From the NCBI GenBank assembly GCA_963383645.1, contig OY726569.1, positions 27,899,070 through 27,963,069 of the forward strand: a DNA stretch of 64,000 nucleotides, written 5' to 3'. Position 1 is the stretch's first letter, and each line of letters opens with the position of its first letter. Shown here piece by piece: positions 34,333 through 45,909 of this stretch. The notes below the pieces were generated by a model. The model worked only from the letters and a program-made list of their open reading frames with translations, did not search any database and was not told the origin of the DNA. The DNA comes from Muscardinus avellanarius. Taxonomy: Eukaryota > Chordata > Mammalia > Rodentia > Gliridae. A program made the position numbers and the translations under genes.

Positions 34333-34545
34333 ATGCTGGGCTTGGTGGTACATGCTTGTAATCCCAGTACTTGGGAGGCTAACACAAGAGGTTCGGAGGT
34401 TCACAGCCAGCCTTAGCTACTTAGTGAGGCCCTCTGCAACTTAGTGAGACCCTGTTTCAAAATAAAGGATGAAAAATACGGCTGGGTGTATTGCTCGGAG
34501 GGAGAATGCCCCTGTGTCCAACCCCCAGTACTGCAAAAGAAAGAA
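34333..34545 (+). mobile_element. Older B1/ID SINE
   Basis: GCTGGGCTTGGTGGTACATG to CCCCCAGTACTGC, with a (GAAA)n tail. It keeps the CTTAGTGAGGCCCTCTGCAA linker of the older subfamily. Confidence 0.88.
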
Positions 34546-34599
34546 AGAAAGAAAGATAGAACGAAAGCAAGCAAGTAGGAGAAACTATTTGAAACACAT

Positions 34600-35080
34600 G
34601 CATATGTGTTTTATATAGGCTTTATGGATTGTTCAACAAAAGACAACAGAACCAATTTACACATGGGCAAATCTTAGACCAGACTGTTCATAAAAGAAAA
34701 TCTGCAAATGACCTATAAGCATGTGAAAAGCTGCTTTACACAATATGAGCCACATCCAGCCTCTCAGCTATGTTATAAAGTTGTGTTGGAACAGGGCAAA
34801 GCACTTGTCTCTGTATGGTCAGTGGCATCTCTTCACGCTGCGGCGGCAGAGCGGAGTGGTTGTGACAGTCAACTGAATAGTCCACAAAGTGAAGATATTT
34901 AATATATGACCCTCTTTGGAAAATGAATCTTGACATCTTATCTACATCATTAGTCACCAGGTAAATACAAGAAAGTATTTGCTATTTGTTCCTTAGTTAT
35001 CAGGGAAACACAAGGGGATGGCACAGAAAGCTATGTCTCCCCACCACTATGCTGGTGAAAAATGAATAAATATCAAGGGC
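34600..35080 (+). mobile_element. Old L1 ORF2 / 3' fragment
   Basis: Order of blocks (AAATGACCTATAAGCATGTG, then AGGGAAACACAAG and the repeat-typical segment after it) fits late L1 ORF2 in sense orientation. Confidence 0.5.
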
Positions 35081-35137
35081 TGCCATAGGTGTCGATCAAT
35101 TATCTAATGCAGAGTCCATTTAAAGACATGTTCTCTT

Positions 35138-35450
35138 CAGGGTGAAGGCTCAGCCTGACCTGATGCTGGCATCATGGGAGGAAGGGCGCCCACGCAGGGC
35201 CTCAGCTGAGGACCACTGTGTGCTTCTGAAGGGCCCAGGCAGGGGAAGCGCACATTTCACACTTACTGCAGCGGCCCTGTTCTTTCCTGGTATGTGGAGC
35301 ATCCCAGCCAGTTCCTCCAGACCCACCTGAGCACACCTGGTAGTGACACCGAGTGTCTCATAGCTGATCTCTCCAATGCAAAGCCTCCTTCCACCTGAAG
35401 ACATCGCTGACCCAGAGGAGCCCTGGACCCCGCACTCCAGTGCTCTGCTT
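35138..35450 (+). pseudogene. TRAV16-like V pseudogene
   Basis: An acceptor-like CTCTTCAG at about 35137 is followed by GGTGAAGGCTCAGCCTGACC. In one frame, 35260-35450 reads TYCSGPVLSWYVEHPSQ, then CLIADLSNAKPP. This recalls the TRAV16 pattern SYSGSPELFWYVQYSRQ and the following FTADLNKGE. Two stops fall in FR3, and the second Cys region (CAGTGCTCTGCT) is followed by a stop. The front part is in a different frame. No clear heptamer follows; the leader was not identified. It lies between TRAV22-like and TRAV23/DV6-like, where the human order has no TRAV16. Confidence 0.6.
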
Positions 35451-35515
35451 GATGCAGGGCTGAGAACACAGGTGAAGGAGCTGCAGGAAATCGTTCAGTG
35501 CACCTCCCTCCACGG

Positions 35516-35534
35516 CCACAGGGGGCGATGCTGC
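35516..35534 (+). promoter_or_regulatory. CTCF-like motif
   Basis: CCACAGGGGGCGATGCTG is similar to the CTCF core. It lies 3' of the TRAV16-like pseudogene. Confidence 0.4.
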
Positions 35535-37150
35535 GTCAGAGAAGGTTAAAGTTTGTCTCACACAAAAGCAGCAAGTAGTCAGCAACCATCCTAGAAAAAT
35601 CCAGTAAATTATCTGGAACTCTATTCCAGTTTATTTCCATATGAGAAGTGTATTTATCTACCTGAACAGTATCTGTTTATCTTTTCTCAAAGAGTTGAAA
35701 AAATGACATTGAAAGAGAACACTTTTTTAAGGCATGTGTCCTTCAAGGTCAGGGCCACATTTGCTTCTGTAATATAAATTCACGTATTATCACCTGCATA
35801 TAACAAATCTCCAGCCACACTTCATTAACCTGTGCCCAGAATCCTCTGCTCCATTCTTTTTTACTGTGAAATTCCTGGTTCAAGCCCCTTCTCTGATGGG
35901 GTCCAGAAGCTGTGTTCCTCCCTCTCTCCTTTGTCCTCCTGTTGAGACATATTAGTCTCTTTGGTAGGTTTTCCTCTGCTGCCCTTGAGTACTGAGACTG
36001 GGTCTCTTGTTAATGAAGAGCAAGTACCATCTGTCTACTAAGCATTGACATGTACTCAGCCAACACATAGCAGTCGCTCTTTGTTATCATTTTCACTTCC
36101 AGGGATCCAGTCAGATCCCTGCAGCCAATCTTGATCTGGGCATATGAAATAGAAAGCCCATAAGTAAGCAACTCATAAGTTTAGAATTGCCACATTCTGA
36201 GAAGCGTGATGACATCTCCTGCCATCCTGAGGCACCAACCCCCCCCCCCACCCGCCGCCAGGACGTGAATCAGCATGTCCTTGGGGGCATCTGGGCTGCA
36301 ACTGTTGCCTGTCCCTGTGCCATTCAGAAGTTCTGTTATCAGAATGATGATCCAGGTATCACAGTGCTTGTGGTCGATAATCCTCATGTTATTTAACAAG
36401 GGCACCGAAGTGCAACAGCAGTGGTGTTGTAATTTGGATATGTTTAAAAGAAACCATATATGGGGAAAACATAGTATATAGAGATTTCAGTGCTGTGGTT
36501 TTAGGCATTCACTGGGTGTCTTGAAATGTTTTCTCCACAGGTAAGAAATGATAAGTATTATATTGAATACATAAATTGTATTATGTCTAAATGAATTGAG
36601 TGAATGAAAACATATACCCCAAAACTTAAATTAACAACCCAAAGTCTCAGAATAGAATGGGATTATATAGATGAGGAAAGTGGACCATCGTCTTTTATGG
36701 AAATGTGATCAGATTTTTCTTTGAATTTCAAAAGACACCAAACATGGATACAACAAAATCTTCTCCATGCTCCAGAGAAAACAATGTCCTCTTTATGTTC
36801 TTTGATTTTTATTATTTATAGTACAGACTGCCCTGACTTTTGGGACTGCCTTGGAATTTGTCCTCAATCTCTGCCTGTGTGTGTTTCTCGTATGAACACA
36901 TAAAGACAAGTTAATCCTTTGTATTTTCATATTTTCCTATGAATTAAAGAGTGAAGAAAATATTAAATGATTATTCAAACTCAGGACGAGAGCTACTAAA
37001 CCTGCTGCCGTCCCTGGTGGCCGGAGCCTGGAACCTCAGCACGTCTGCATCTGTACCCACCCATTTGAAGAGCAAAGCTTCTCTGGAACAAGAGAGTCCA
37101 GCATTCCTGATTTCCCCCCCCCAGGCATTTTTTTTAGAAAGAGTTAACTT
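35535..37150. other. Intergenic, nothing recognised
   Basis: About 1.6 kb with no V motifs. A C10 run at about 36241 is the only striking simple repeat. Confidence 0.4.
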
Positions 37151-37375
37151 AGCCAGGCACATTAGCACACACTTGTAATCCCACTACTTAGGAAGCTGAG
37201 GCAGGAGGATTACAGGTTTGTGGCCAGACTCAGCTACTTAGTGAGACCCTCTACAACTTAGTGAGAACCTGTTTCAAAATAAAGAATAAAAAATGGAACT
37301 AGGGGTGTAGCTCAGAGCTAGAATGCCCTGGGTTCCAGCCCTAGTACCATACAAACACACACACAAAAAGAAATA
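37151..37375 (+). mobile_element. Older B1/ID SINE
   Basis: AGCCAGGCACATTAGCACAC to CCCTAGTACCATACAAAC; the linker contains CTACTTAGTGAGACCC. Confidence 0.85.
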
Positions 37376-38051
37376 TTTAATTTACTGGACCCATATTACA
37401 AGAAAGGGAAAGAAACTGACACTGATCTAAATATCTTCTATCATTTCTTATGGTCATGTAAATATGGATGCATACAAAAGAGTGTAATGGAATTTAAATT
37501 TCCTGAGCACAAAGGGATCATATAGTCTCTGTGTTCTGATAAAAAATCTAATCTTGTAATGGACCAATCTATGTGTCCTTAATAAATTCTATTAATATTT
37601 GTATTACAGATAAAGCACTATATTCATACTAGTTGTGATGCTTCATGGGATTCCCTCTCTTCCACCATTGTAATTGCATGGGATGCCCTCTCTTACACTG
37701 TTGTAAAGTCAGGTGATTTGTACTGACATACTTATCTGCCCAAGTGTGTGCTTTTCAGGACTTTAGAGGTTTTTGAGAAAAGGCAGAAAGGAATTTGCAG
37801 AGAGATGCTTTAAACGGATTGCCTACCCACAGATAAGGAGGTTATTGTTGATTTCCAATGATTGTATTATCAGCAGTTCTAAATTTGGGCAAAGTGGGGA
37901 AGTACTTCCTTGCCAGGAAGTTTTAAGTAAACACTCTTGTGAATGGGTGGAGCTTGGTGGAAGAATTAAAGTGGGTTTGAGCTTAGAGTCAGAGTACCAG
38001 CTGTCTGGGGAGGTTAGAAGATCAGCTGGGTCCTCTGTGAGCTCCAGGAGG
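37376..38051. other. Upstream region of TRAV23/DV6-like gene
   Basis: No repeat recognised. An open frame from 37773 runs without a stop into the V gene but has no independent features. Confidence 0.4.
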
Positions 38052-38562
38052 ATGGACAGGTTCCTGAAAGCATCACTTTTAATTCTAGGCCTTCACCTAG
38101 CAGGTGAGTTGTGGAGGAGAACTCCCAGAATATGTCATTTAAATGGGGAAGAGGGGATGAGAAAATTGGGACATAGACAAACTCATGCAGGTAGAAACAT
38201 TAAGAAGAAAATACAAAGTTGGGGGCCAAATGACTTTCTGTTATCTTTCCAAGCAGGGGTGAGCAGCCAACAGGAGAAAAATGACCAGCAGCAGGTGAAA
38301 CAAAATCCTCCATCTCTGACAGTCCAGGAAGGAGAGACGTCAGTGCTGAACTGTTCCTATGAGAGTAATGCATTTGACTATTTCATCTGGTACCGGCAGT
38401 TGCCTGGTAAAGGTCCTGAGTTTTTGATAGCCACATATTCAAAAGATAAAAAGGAAGCTGGAAGATTCACAGTCTTCTTCAGTAAGAGGGACAAACACGT
38501 CTCCTTGCATATCAGATCTTCTCAGCCTGGAGACTCGGCCACCTACTTCTGTGCAGCCAGCG
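38052..38562 (+). CDS. TRAV23/DV6: T-cell receptor alpha/delta variable segment, TRAV23/DV6-like
   Basis: Leader exon 38052-38103 ([17 protein letters not shown]) ends at GTGAGT. The V exon 38257-38562 follows CCAAGCAG. The mature region [20 protein letters not shown] contains the DQQQVKQ block diagnostic of TRAV23/DV6 and TRAV29/DV5; [17 protein letters not shown] favours TRAV23. It keeps the first Cys (LNCSYE), the core Trp, and [11 protein letters not shown]. In human, this gene can join to J-alpha or D-delta. The 153-bp intron is a multiple of three with no stop in the reading frame, so leader, intron and V exon form one open frame. RSS intact, probably functional. Confidence 0.88.
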
Positions 38563-38601
38563 CACAGTGCTCTCCCTGCACCTGCAGCCTGGACACAAAC
38601 C
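38563..38601 (+). other. V-RSS of TRAV23/DV6-like gene
   Basis: Heptamer CACAGTG (38563-38569), 23-bp spacer, nonamer ACACAAACC (38593-38601). Confidence 0.87.
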
Positions 38602-38789
38602 TGCAGCTGAGGCTCCAGCAAAACCACGCTGCAGAGCTTAGACTGGCAGTGATGAAGGCCAGTTCTCATAGTGATGAAGTAAACATATAAACTCACTCGT
38701 GTAGTATGAAAGGTGCCTATTAAATATAACCTAATGGATGACCAACCAAAAATGAAATTTATAGTACATTATTTGAGATTGTCTTCACT

Positions 38790-39097
38790 CCACAATTAGT
38801 TGTGGGGCAACTGGGACTTTTCTACATTGCTGGTGGAATGCAAATTGGTGTGACCACACTGGAAAGCATTTGGCAGTTTCTTGTAAAATGATTTTACCAG
38901 CTGGACATAGTGGTGCACGCTTGTAATCCCAGCATTTGGGAGGCTGAAGTAGGAGAGTCACAGTTCTCAAACAGCCTCAGCTATTTAGTGAGGCCCTTTG
39001 AAACTCAGTGAGACCCTGTTTCAAAATAAAAAATAAATAAAAAATAGGCCTTGGGTGTAGCTTGGAGGTAGAATGTACCTGGGTTCCATCCCCACTA

Positions 39098-39137
<40 letters not shown>

Positions 39138-39960
39138 AGATTTTACCATATGACCAGAAGTTTTATTTTTAGTTATTCATTCCAGGGAAAGGAAACGTAT
39201 ATTTACACAAAGACTTTTTATAGTAGCCTTACCAATAATAGCCCAACATTCCAAAACTAGAAATAACCCAAATGTCCATTAATTGGTAAATAGAAGGAAA
39301 ATTGTATTTATCTATAACAAAATGCTACACTATAAATTAAACTAGTGATACAAGTGACACATGAAGGATCTAAAAGTTTTATGCTTCATTGAGTGGACTG
39401 GATACGATATGTAGGTGTAGTGCAGAATATGGGTACAGAGCCTCTACATGATGGAAAACTACTTGGCAATGAGAAGAAATAAATTGTGGACACACAACAA
39501 AAGGATAAGACTCTATTGGGATGATATAAAAATAGCTTAAACAATTACATAATTTGTGATTTCATTTATATACCATCTCAAGGCATGAAATTATAGAGGT
39601 TTAGAGAAGGACAGTGTACCGGGATTTGTGATGGGGAGGGTTGCACAGGGAGTGTTTCGGGATGACATAACAGTGTGGGTCCTGACTGCAGTAGTGGTTA
39701 CACTATCTATACATGTGACAAGTTTTCATGGAATAATATATACATACACACAAGAGAGAGCATGTAAACACTGATAAAGCAGAATACGAGCTTTGCTTTA
39801 ACAAGTGGTATTATGTCAGTATCATTTTCCTGGTTTCAAAAATGTCAGATGAGGATAATGGTGCATAACCATCATTATGTAATGTGTTATTAATAGGTAA
39901 AGCTGAATGTGCAAGAGAACTCTGCATCCTTTTCACAACTTCTATGTGAATCCAAAATTA
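38790..39960 (+). mobile_element. Old L1 3' region (with SINE inside)
   Basis: Typical 3' L1/HAL1-like text: TTGCTGGTGGAATGCAAATT, then CCAAATGTCCATTAATTGG, and a 3'UTR-like tail with AGGTTTAGAGAAGG. Interrupted by the SINE at 38898-39135. Confidence 0.7.
38898..39135 (+). mobile_element. B1/ID SINE with (CA)n tail
   Basis: AGCTGGACATAGTGGTGCAC to CCACTACCACACACAC. Flanked by GATTTTACCA on both sides; it sits in the L1 above. Confidence 0.9.
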
Positions 39961-39984
39961 TTTCAAAGTAAAACATAAACATGT

Positions 39985-40690
39985 GAAGTAACTAGATTCT
40001 TAAGCATTGCTGGTTGGAATGTAAACTGGGAAATCACTTTAGCAGATTCTTTTAAAAATCAAACATATATCTACTATAAACCAAAGACTCCAATTCTAGG
40101 CATTGCCCCAAAGCTGAAAGCAAACATGTCCATGAAGTAAGTCATTTTACAGTGTTTAGGGCTGGGGACATAGAGCACATGTCTAGCATGCACAAGGCCC
40201 CGGCCCAGTCCCTCTCACCACTAAAAGAAAAAAGAAAGCCCATTGCAGCTGTGGCTCCCATAATAGTAACAATGTAGAGAAATTTTCCACAAGCTACACA
40301 TAAAATCAATTGTCCCTTATACATTTGATGGAATATTAGCTATAAAATAATCTGAACCACGAATACACATAGCACAAATAAATCTCAACCACATCATTCC
40401 TAGCAAAATTGCCAGACATAAAATGGGCTACACTATTTGATTCCATTCATGTGAAATTCTAGAATAGGCAAGCAAGTCCATGGAAAAACCAAGCAAGACA
40501 GTGATCACATCGCTGGGCTGGAAGTTGAAGACTGGGGCACAAGGGATCTTGACAGAGTAAACGAAGGAGATGTTCTAGATCTTGACAGGGGTGTGGTGTT
40601 TACGGCTGTTTGCACTTTTCAAATATTCCCTAGCTCAATACTCACTGCTATTTATTTTAATGTACAATTTATACCCTATTTAAAAATAAA
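39985..40690 (+). mobile_element. Second old L1 3' region
   Basis: Repeats the same order as the previous copy (CATTGCTGGTTGGAATGTAA, then GGCATTGCCCCAAAGCTG and a GATGGAATATTAGC block). It is a separate, tandemly placed L1 3' piece. Confidence 0.65.
40158..40235 (+). mobile_element. Standalone ID-type SINE
   Basis: GGGCTGGGGACATAGAGCAC with CTAGCATGCACAAGGCCC is a classic ID core with an A-rich tail. It is inserted in the L1 fragment. Confidence 0.75.
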
Positions 40691-40833
40691 GACAAGTCGA
40701 GGTTAATCAAAGAGTACGCGAAAACAAAGCAACAAAAGGGGAAATTTGATGCTGAATAACTTTGAAAAAACAAACAAAAACCATAAGTACTTTTTGATGT
40801 TTACATTGGAAAAAATAAAATTTAGTTAAACAA

Positions 40834-41490
40834 TGTGGGGGTCTAAATGATGGCCCCTAAGCTGTGCATGTCGTAATCCTGAGTCTGTGAACAGGTTACC
40901 TTACTTACTGTATTACTGTCCTAGGGCTGCCATAGCACGGTACCACAGACGGGCGTGACTTAAAAACAACAGAGATCGTTGTTTCCCAGTGCTGGAGGGC
41001 AGACATCCAAAATCAAAGTCCTGGAGATCAAGTTCCCCTTGGAAGTCTCAGGGAAGATGTGTTCTGACCTCTGCTATCTCTGGTTGTCTCAGGCTTGTAG
41101 ATGGCCACGCCCTCTCTGTGTCTCCTCCCATTATCTTCCCTCTGTGTGTGTCTCTCTCTTCACATGACACTCTTTTTATAAGCGTACCAATCATGTTGGA
41201 CAAAGGGCCTTCTCTCTCATACTCTTTTATTAACTAATTACACCTACAACAACTGTATTTTGAAGTGAGACCACATTGAAAAGGACTAGAAATTAGGACT
41301 TTAACCTATGAATTTGGGGGGACAAAAAGGCAGTTTCATGTGAAAATGAGGACAGCCTCTGAAACCTGGAAAGGCTAGAATACTGATGATTCCTTGAAGA
41401 CACCAGCATGAAGCTGACCTACTGGAATCTTGATTTTAGCCTAGTGAAAGTGATTATGGACTTATGACCTCTAGATTTTAGAAAACCAGA
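40834..41490. mobile_element. Nested MaLR-type LTR remnants
   Basis: An outer + strand LTR-like piece (40838-40912: CTAAATGATGGCCCCTAAGC; resumed near 41335-41490: TGATTTTAGCCTAGTGAAAG) appears split by a reverse-strand MLT1/MST-like piece (~40912-41330: GGGCTGCCATAGCACGGTAC to GAATTTGGGGGGACAAAAAG). Assignment is from memory of the families. Confidence 0.5.
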
Positions 41491-42909
41491 TTTCAGAGGC
41501 AGCTGCTCATGCTGTGGAAGGCCCTGCACCTGTGCTGTCAGGAGCACAGAGCAGGCAGTTTCGACAAGAGGAAAATCCTGTCCTTACACTGCTCCCCAAG
41601 CTGCTCGGGTATTACAATCTCCATGTGCTTGGGCACAAATACTGTCAAATTTCAAACTAAGATATCAGCACTCAGAGGTGAGAGGGGACATAGTAGTAGA
41701 TCTTACCTACAACAACTGTATTTCCAAACAAGATCATATTCAAAAAGACGAGAATACTCAGAAACTATTTCCTGTACCACTCATTGGCCTGAGTGGAACA
41801 GATTTATAGAACTCCTCTGGATTTTCTTTTCTAATTACTTTTTGATCTCTTTATATTATTTCATCCACTTAAACAATGAAAACAAGTATGAGATTAACAG
41901 GTATGTTCCAGACCATCATAAGGGAACATGTAAAAATCCATCCACCAAATTCTGTGGGTGTCAACATGGCCCTGGGTGCTTGCAGCCCATCCGCATCATG
42001 TTCTGCTGCAGTGGATTTTAACCTGGCATCACAGAAGCATGCAGCATGCTGATTAGGAGGCTATTTTACAACTAAAAATATACGTCAATCTTATGTGGGG
42101 CTTCCATCAATGGATAGAACATGTGATATGAAGATGATTCTATAAAACAGAATCTAAAATGTACAATTTTTTCATGGAGACAGCAGGAAGGAATCTTCTC
42201 ATTCTCTTAAAAGATAGCAAAGAAAAATGTCAGATTTCGAAAGAATAATATTTTATTTCTGTTATAATTTCAGAAAACACAAACGATTGAACAGGCAGTA
42301 AAAATCAGAAGGGCTTCTATCATTTTACTCAAAAGTAGCTTTATTAGTTGAATTATCTAAATAGGTCCTAGAACTTGGAAAGAAGAAAGAGATGCAGTAA
42401 TTGTTTTGGTTTGTTTTCCTTGCACGGAGAAAGACAAAGACCTGGGAGGGTTTTCCCTTCTCTTAAATGTTATCAGGTTTTCGATGGAGAAAAGTGAATA
42501 TACATTAATGCAATGGCCAGTAAGTAGATTACAAGGAGAGTCCAGGACTCCTAATAATTGTACTTGCTGGGTGCCCAAGCTCTTCGGCTGAACAGCACCA
42601 GTGTGTGTCAGCTAGTTCAGCCTGCAGCTCCCTCCGCTCCCACCCTCAGCACTACCTGCATTTCTCGTCCCACTTTTTCAGGTTCTGCTGAACTTGATGA
42701 GTGGAGAAGGAGGAGTAGACACAGAGGCAGTTTGTGGTGGCCACACTTTTTCTCATCTATGCACAGATCTTGTGGTTCATGAACTCCACTTCCTGGGGGT
42801 GTAGCATGAGAACAGAGGAGGTACTTATACCCTGCCAGGCTCTCACAAACACTCAATTCTGAGCTGAAGGCAGGAAAAAAACACATTTAGGCAGAGGGAT
42901 ACGTGTGAC
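41491..42909. other. Intergenic upstream of TRDV1-like gene
   Basis: A 170-codon ORF at 41509-42021 has no recognised domain. It contains CTACAACAACTGTATTTCCA near 41706, echoing the LTR piece at ~41250, so part is probably LTR-derived. Confidence 0.4.
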
Positions 42910-43450
42910 ATGCTGCTCTCCAGCCTGCTGTGGGGACTGGTGGCCTTCACCTGCTCTGGTATGGACAGTTCAAACACCGTGACGGACATTAAGGAAGAGA
43001 AGACAGCACTCAAGCTCGCGGTGCTCCACATGGACTCGGGAGGAGGGGGCTGGAGAAAACAAGCCAGCTGTGACTTCGATGTGGTTGGTTTGGGTCCTAG
43101 ATTAGTCTAATCTCAGAAGATCAGCTCTGTTTTCTGGTTGTTCCCACAGGATCCAGTGTGGCTTCAAAAGTGGTTCAAGCCCAGCCAGCCACATCCAGGC
43201 AGGAGGGAGAAGCAGTCACCCTGGATTGTGCATATGAAACAAATTGGTACACAAACTACAATCTTTTGTGGTTCAAACAACTTCCCAGTGGAGAGATAAT
43301 TTTCCTTATTCGTCAGAGTTTTTCCAGTCAGGATGAAAGAAAGGGTCGCTATTCTGTTCAGTTCCAGAGAGCAGCTAAATCCCTCAGCCTCACCATTTCA
43401 TTCTTACAGCTAGAAGATTCAGCAAAGTATCTCTGTGCTCTATGGGAACT
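42910..43450 (+). CDS. TRDV1: T-cell receptor delta variable segment, TRDV1-like
   Basis: Leader exon 42910-42958 ([16 protein letters not shown]) ends at a GTATGG donor. The V exon 43150-43450 follows TTCCCACAG. The leader and mature start [12 protein letters not shown] resemble human TRDV1. Framework: first Cys in LDCAYETNW, core Trp in [25 protein letters not shown], and the terminal [16 protein letters not shown]. The CAL(G/W)EL ending is typical of delta V genes (human TRDV1; mouse TRAV15/DV6). Human TRDV1 lies between TRAV23/DV6 and TRAV24, matching the position here. It would pair with D-delta and J-delta. Mouse TRAV15/DV6-type naming is the alternative. Probably functional. Confidence 0.85.
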
Positions 43451-43489
43451 CACAGTGTTCTAAATGATATTAAAAGCTGAACAAAAACC
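43451..43489 (+). other. Consensus V-RSS of TRDV1-like gene
   Basis: Heptamer CACAGTG (43451-43457), an AT-rich 23-bp spacer, and nonamer ACAAAAACC (43481-43489): both parts match the consensus exactly. Confidence 0.95.
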
Positions 43490-45000
43490 CAGGATCTCTA
43501 CGGAAGATGGACCCCTAACTTCAGAGCCCAGAGGAGACGCATCTGCAGATCCCAGGCAAGAAGGGAGCGGCTGTGGTGCTCAACCTGTGGTCTGGACAAG
43601 AAGATTTCGTTCTCAGTAAAACCACCTTCGGTCTTTCTTGGAAACAGGTGCTGGGAGCAACTTTCTTCTCATGAATTTTGTCTTGGGTTTTTGCGTTGAA
43701 AATAAATCATAAAGAAAATGTGTAAAGTTGTCTGAAGTTGAAAACTTTCCCCTTAATAATTTTGTGTCAGTTTCATTTAAAGACACTCACAGCACAAATC
43801 TGGTCTAGTTCTCTGAAATAGCAATGAAAATTATTTCCCTAAGTCTTTTCCCTTTAGCCTCTGGGTTAAGCACAGAGAAGCATAATCCCCGTGAGTGATG
43901 CAGAAAAGAGCTCACCACTAATCCTGGAGCACGTCCTGCAGCTCGTGCAGAGTTTCTGCACAGCTCTTGTCTTTGCATCTGGTTTTGAGACTGAATTTAC
44001 AGAAAATTCAGCCAGACTAACCCCTGAGAAGGAAAGTCGTATGAGGACAAGCCCTTGGATTAACTACGACTTATAAGGATATAGTAGAACCTGGGGGACA
44101 ATTGGAACCTACAAGGACAAAATAAAACTGGTGTGCCCCTCGCCTCTTTTAATCTTGCTTGGTGGATGACTTTCAGGAGAAGTAGCATCACTGCCACCAT
44201 GCTACACGCACACTTGGCCCAAGACAAAGAGAAGTGGAAGCAGAAGATATGGTAGGAGGCGAAGGGTTTGTGATCAACATTAAGAGGAGCTGACAGGTCA
44301 GGGACAATGCGTGTGAGCTCCTCTGCCCCCGCCTGCAGCTCTGAACCTGCAGAGTGAGTTAGGGTGCATCACACTTGCCGCCACCAACTGTACATCTTCT
44401 TTTGTGGCCAATGCCAAACAGAACAATACTGGGAAGCAGGTTCTGAGAGATATGTCCAGACAGCTAAGCTGAGATAAGACAAAGTTCCCACAGTAGCCCC
44501 TGTAACTTGGCATCCAGGTACACCTCCTTTAACACTGTTTACTGTTCAAATAAGGACAACAGAAAAGCCATGCTTTCAGCTAATGTTATACAATAGTTCC
44601 TCACTCCACCAAATACATGCTATCCTCCTTCCCCAAGGGGATTGAAAGTTCAGTTATCCATCTGTGGGTGATAATCACTCCTCTTGTAGTTGAATCACCC
44701 TGCCATTGGTGTCCTGCAGTTTACCTACTGAGATATAATGAGCTATAAGTTGAGCTCTCATCTGCACATCTGCTACGATGTGTAGGCAGAGAGGAGAAGA
44801 AACCATGGTTCATATATACATAAATACGTTCATATGAAAATGAAAAAGAAATGTCGTATTTGTTATAGTCCATGTTTCCATCTATGGAAACATAGTCACG
44901 TGATATATTTTTGTAGCTGTTTTTATTTTTTATTTTGAAATATTTCTAAAATTCTTTCAAAATGGTTTAATAACTAGCTATTCTTCTACCCACTTCATAT
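43490..45000. other. Intergenic, nothing recognised
   Basis: About 1.5 kb without V motifs or clear repeats. Confidence 0.4.
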
Positions 45001-45200
45001 ATTTTTTTCTTGTGGTGCTGATGATTGAACCCAGAGTCATTCTGCCTCTGAGGTATACCCCATCCCTTTTTATTTTGAAACAGGATTTCACTGAATTGGG
45101 GAGGCACACATGAAGTTGCTGGGGCTGGCTGCGAACTTGTGATCCTCTTGTCTCAGCCTCCTAAGTACTGGGATTGCAGGCGTGCACCATCATGCCCAGC
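45001..45200 (-). mobile_element. Older B1/ID SINE
   Basis: GTGGTGCTGATGATTGAACC to CACCATCATGCCCAGC, reverse. Confidence 0.85.
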
Positions 45201-45616
45201 TCCATAATCTCTTTGATCATAACCAGCATCTCCACTCACTGGCACACTTGGCTTTCTATCAGACAAGCTCTTCAGCCAGAAGCAAAGCCATGTGCAATTC
45301 CAGAAAGTAAATTCTGTAAGTCTACTACTCTGATTTTGGCAGGAGAATTACAGGCAAATCCATACCTGGAATACCTACTTATGTGAAACAACATCAACAA
45401 CAAAAAAATTTTATCACAGCCAGAGAAACTTCATACACTATGTCTGAGAAACAACCTCATAAATAATGCCTGATTTCTCATTGGAAGCAAAAGAAGATGG
45501 CAAATGAAAAGAATTTTAAAAGTGATAAAAATAATTGAAACGTTCAAGCTAGCTTCTTATGAAAGTAAAATATATTTTTAATTGTTTTGTTAAAAATTAT
45601 TCTTAATTCAGAATAT

Positions 45617-45725
45617 AGAGGCAATGGCCTGTAGTTCAGTAGTTGGGAGGCTGAGGAAGAAGAATTGCAAGTCCACAGCCAGCCTGGATAACTTAGTCAG
45701 ACACAATCTCAAGGGAAAAAAAAAA
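45617..45725 (+). mobile_element. B1-like monomer
   Basis: 7SL-type core (TAGTTGGGAGGCTGAGGAAG, then CCAGCCTGGATAAC) and an A tail, without the ID half. Confidence 0.7.
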
Positions 45726-45780
45726 TCACTCTTAAGAAAGTGAAAAGTCTATTAGCAAAATTGAAAACTTCATTTGTAAT

Positions 45781-45895
45781 ATTTTTTTCTTTGTGTCAGG
45801 GTCTCCTTATGTGGCCCAGGCTAGCTCTGAATTCCTGGGCTCAAGGGATCCCCTACCTCAGTCTCCTGAGGCCCTGAGACTACCTGTCATGTACA
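45781..45895 (-). mobile_element. B1/proto-B1-like monomer
   Basis: GGGTCTCCTTATGTGGCCCA, then GCTCAAGGGATCCCCTACCT: a reverse 7SL monomer of old type, facing the previous B1-like copy. Confidence 0.7.
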
Positions 45896-45909
45896 TGGTC
45901 TGTCATACT

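Noticed and set aside
37773..38690. 305-codon ORF as a separate gene
   Set aside because: It is the TRAV23/DV6-like gene with open intron and flanks; splice sites, leader and RSS define the real exons.
41509..42021. 170-codon ORF as a gene
   Set aside because: No domain recognised, and part of it echoes nearby LTR-like sequence.
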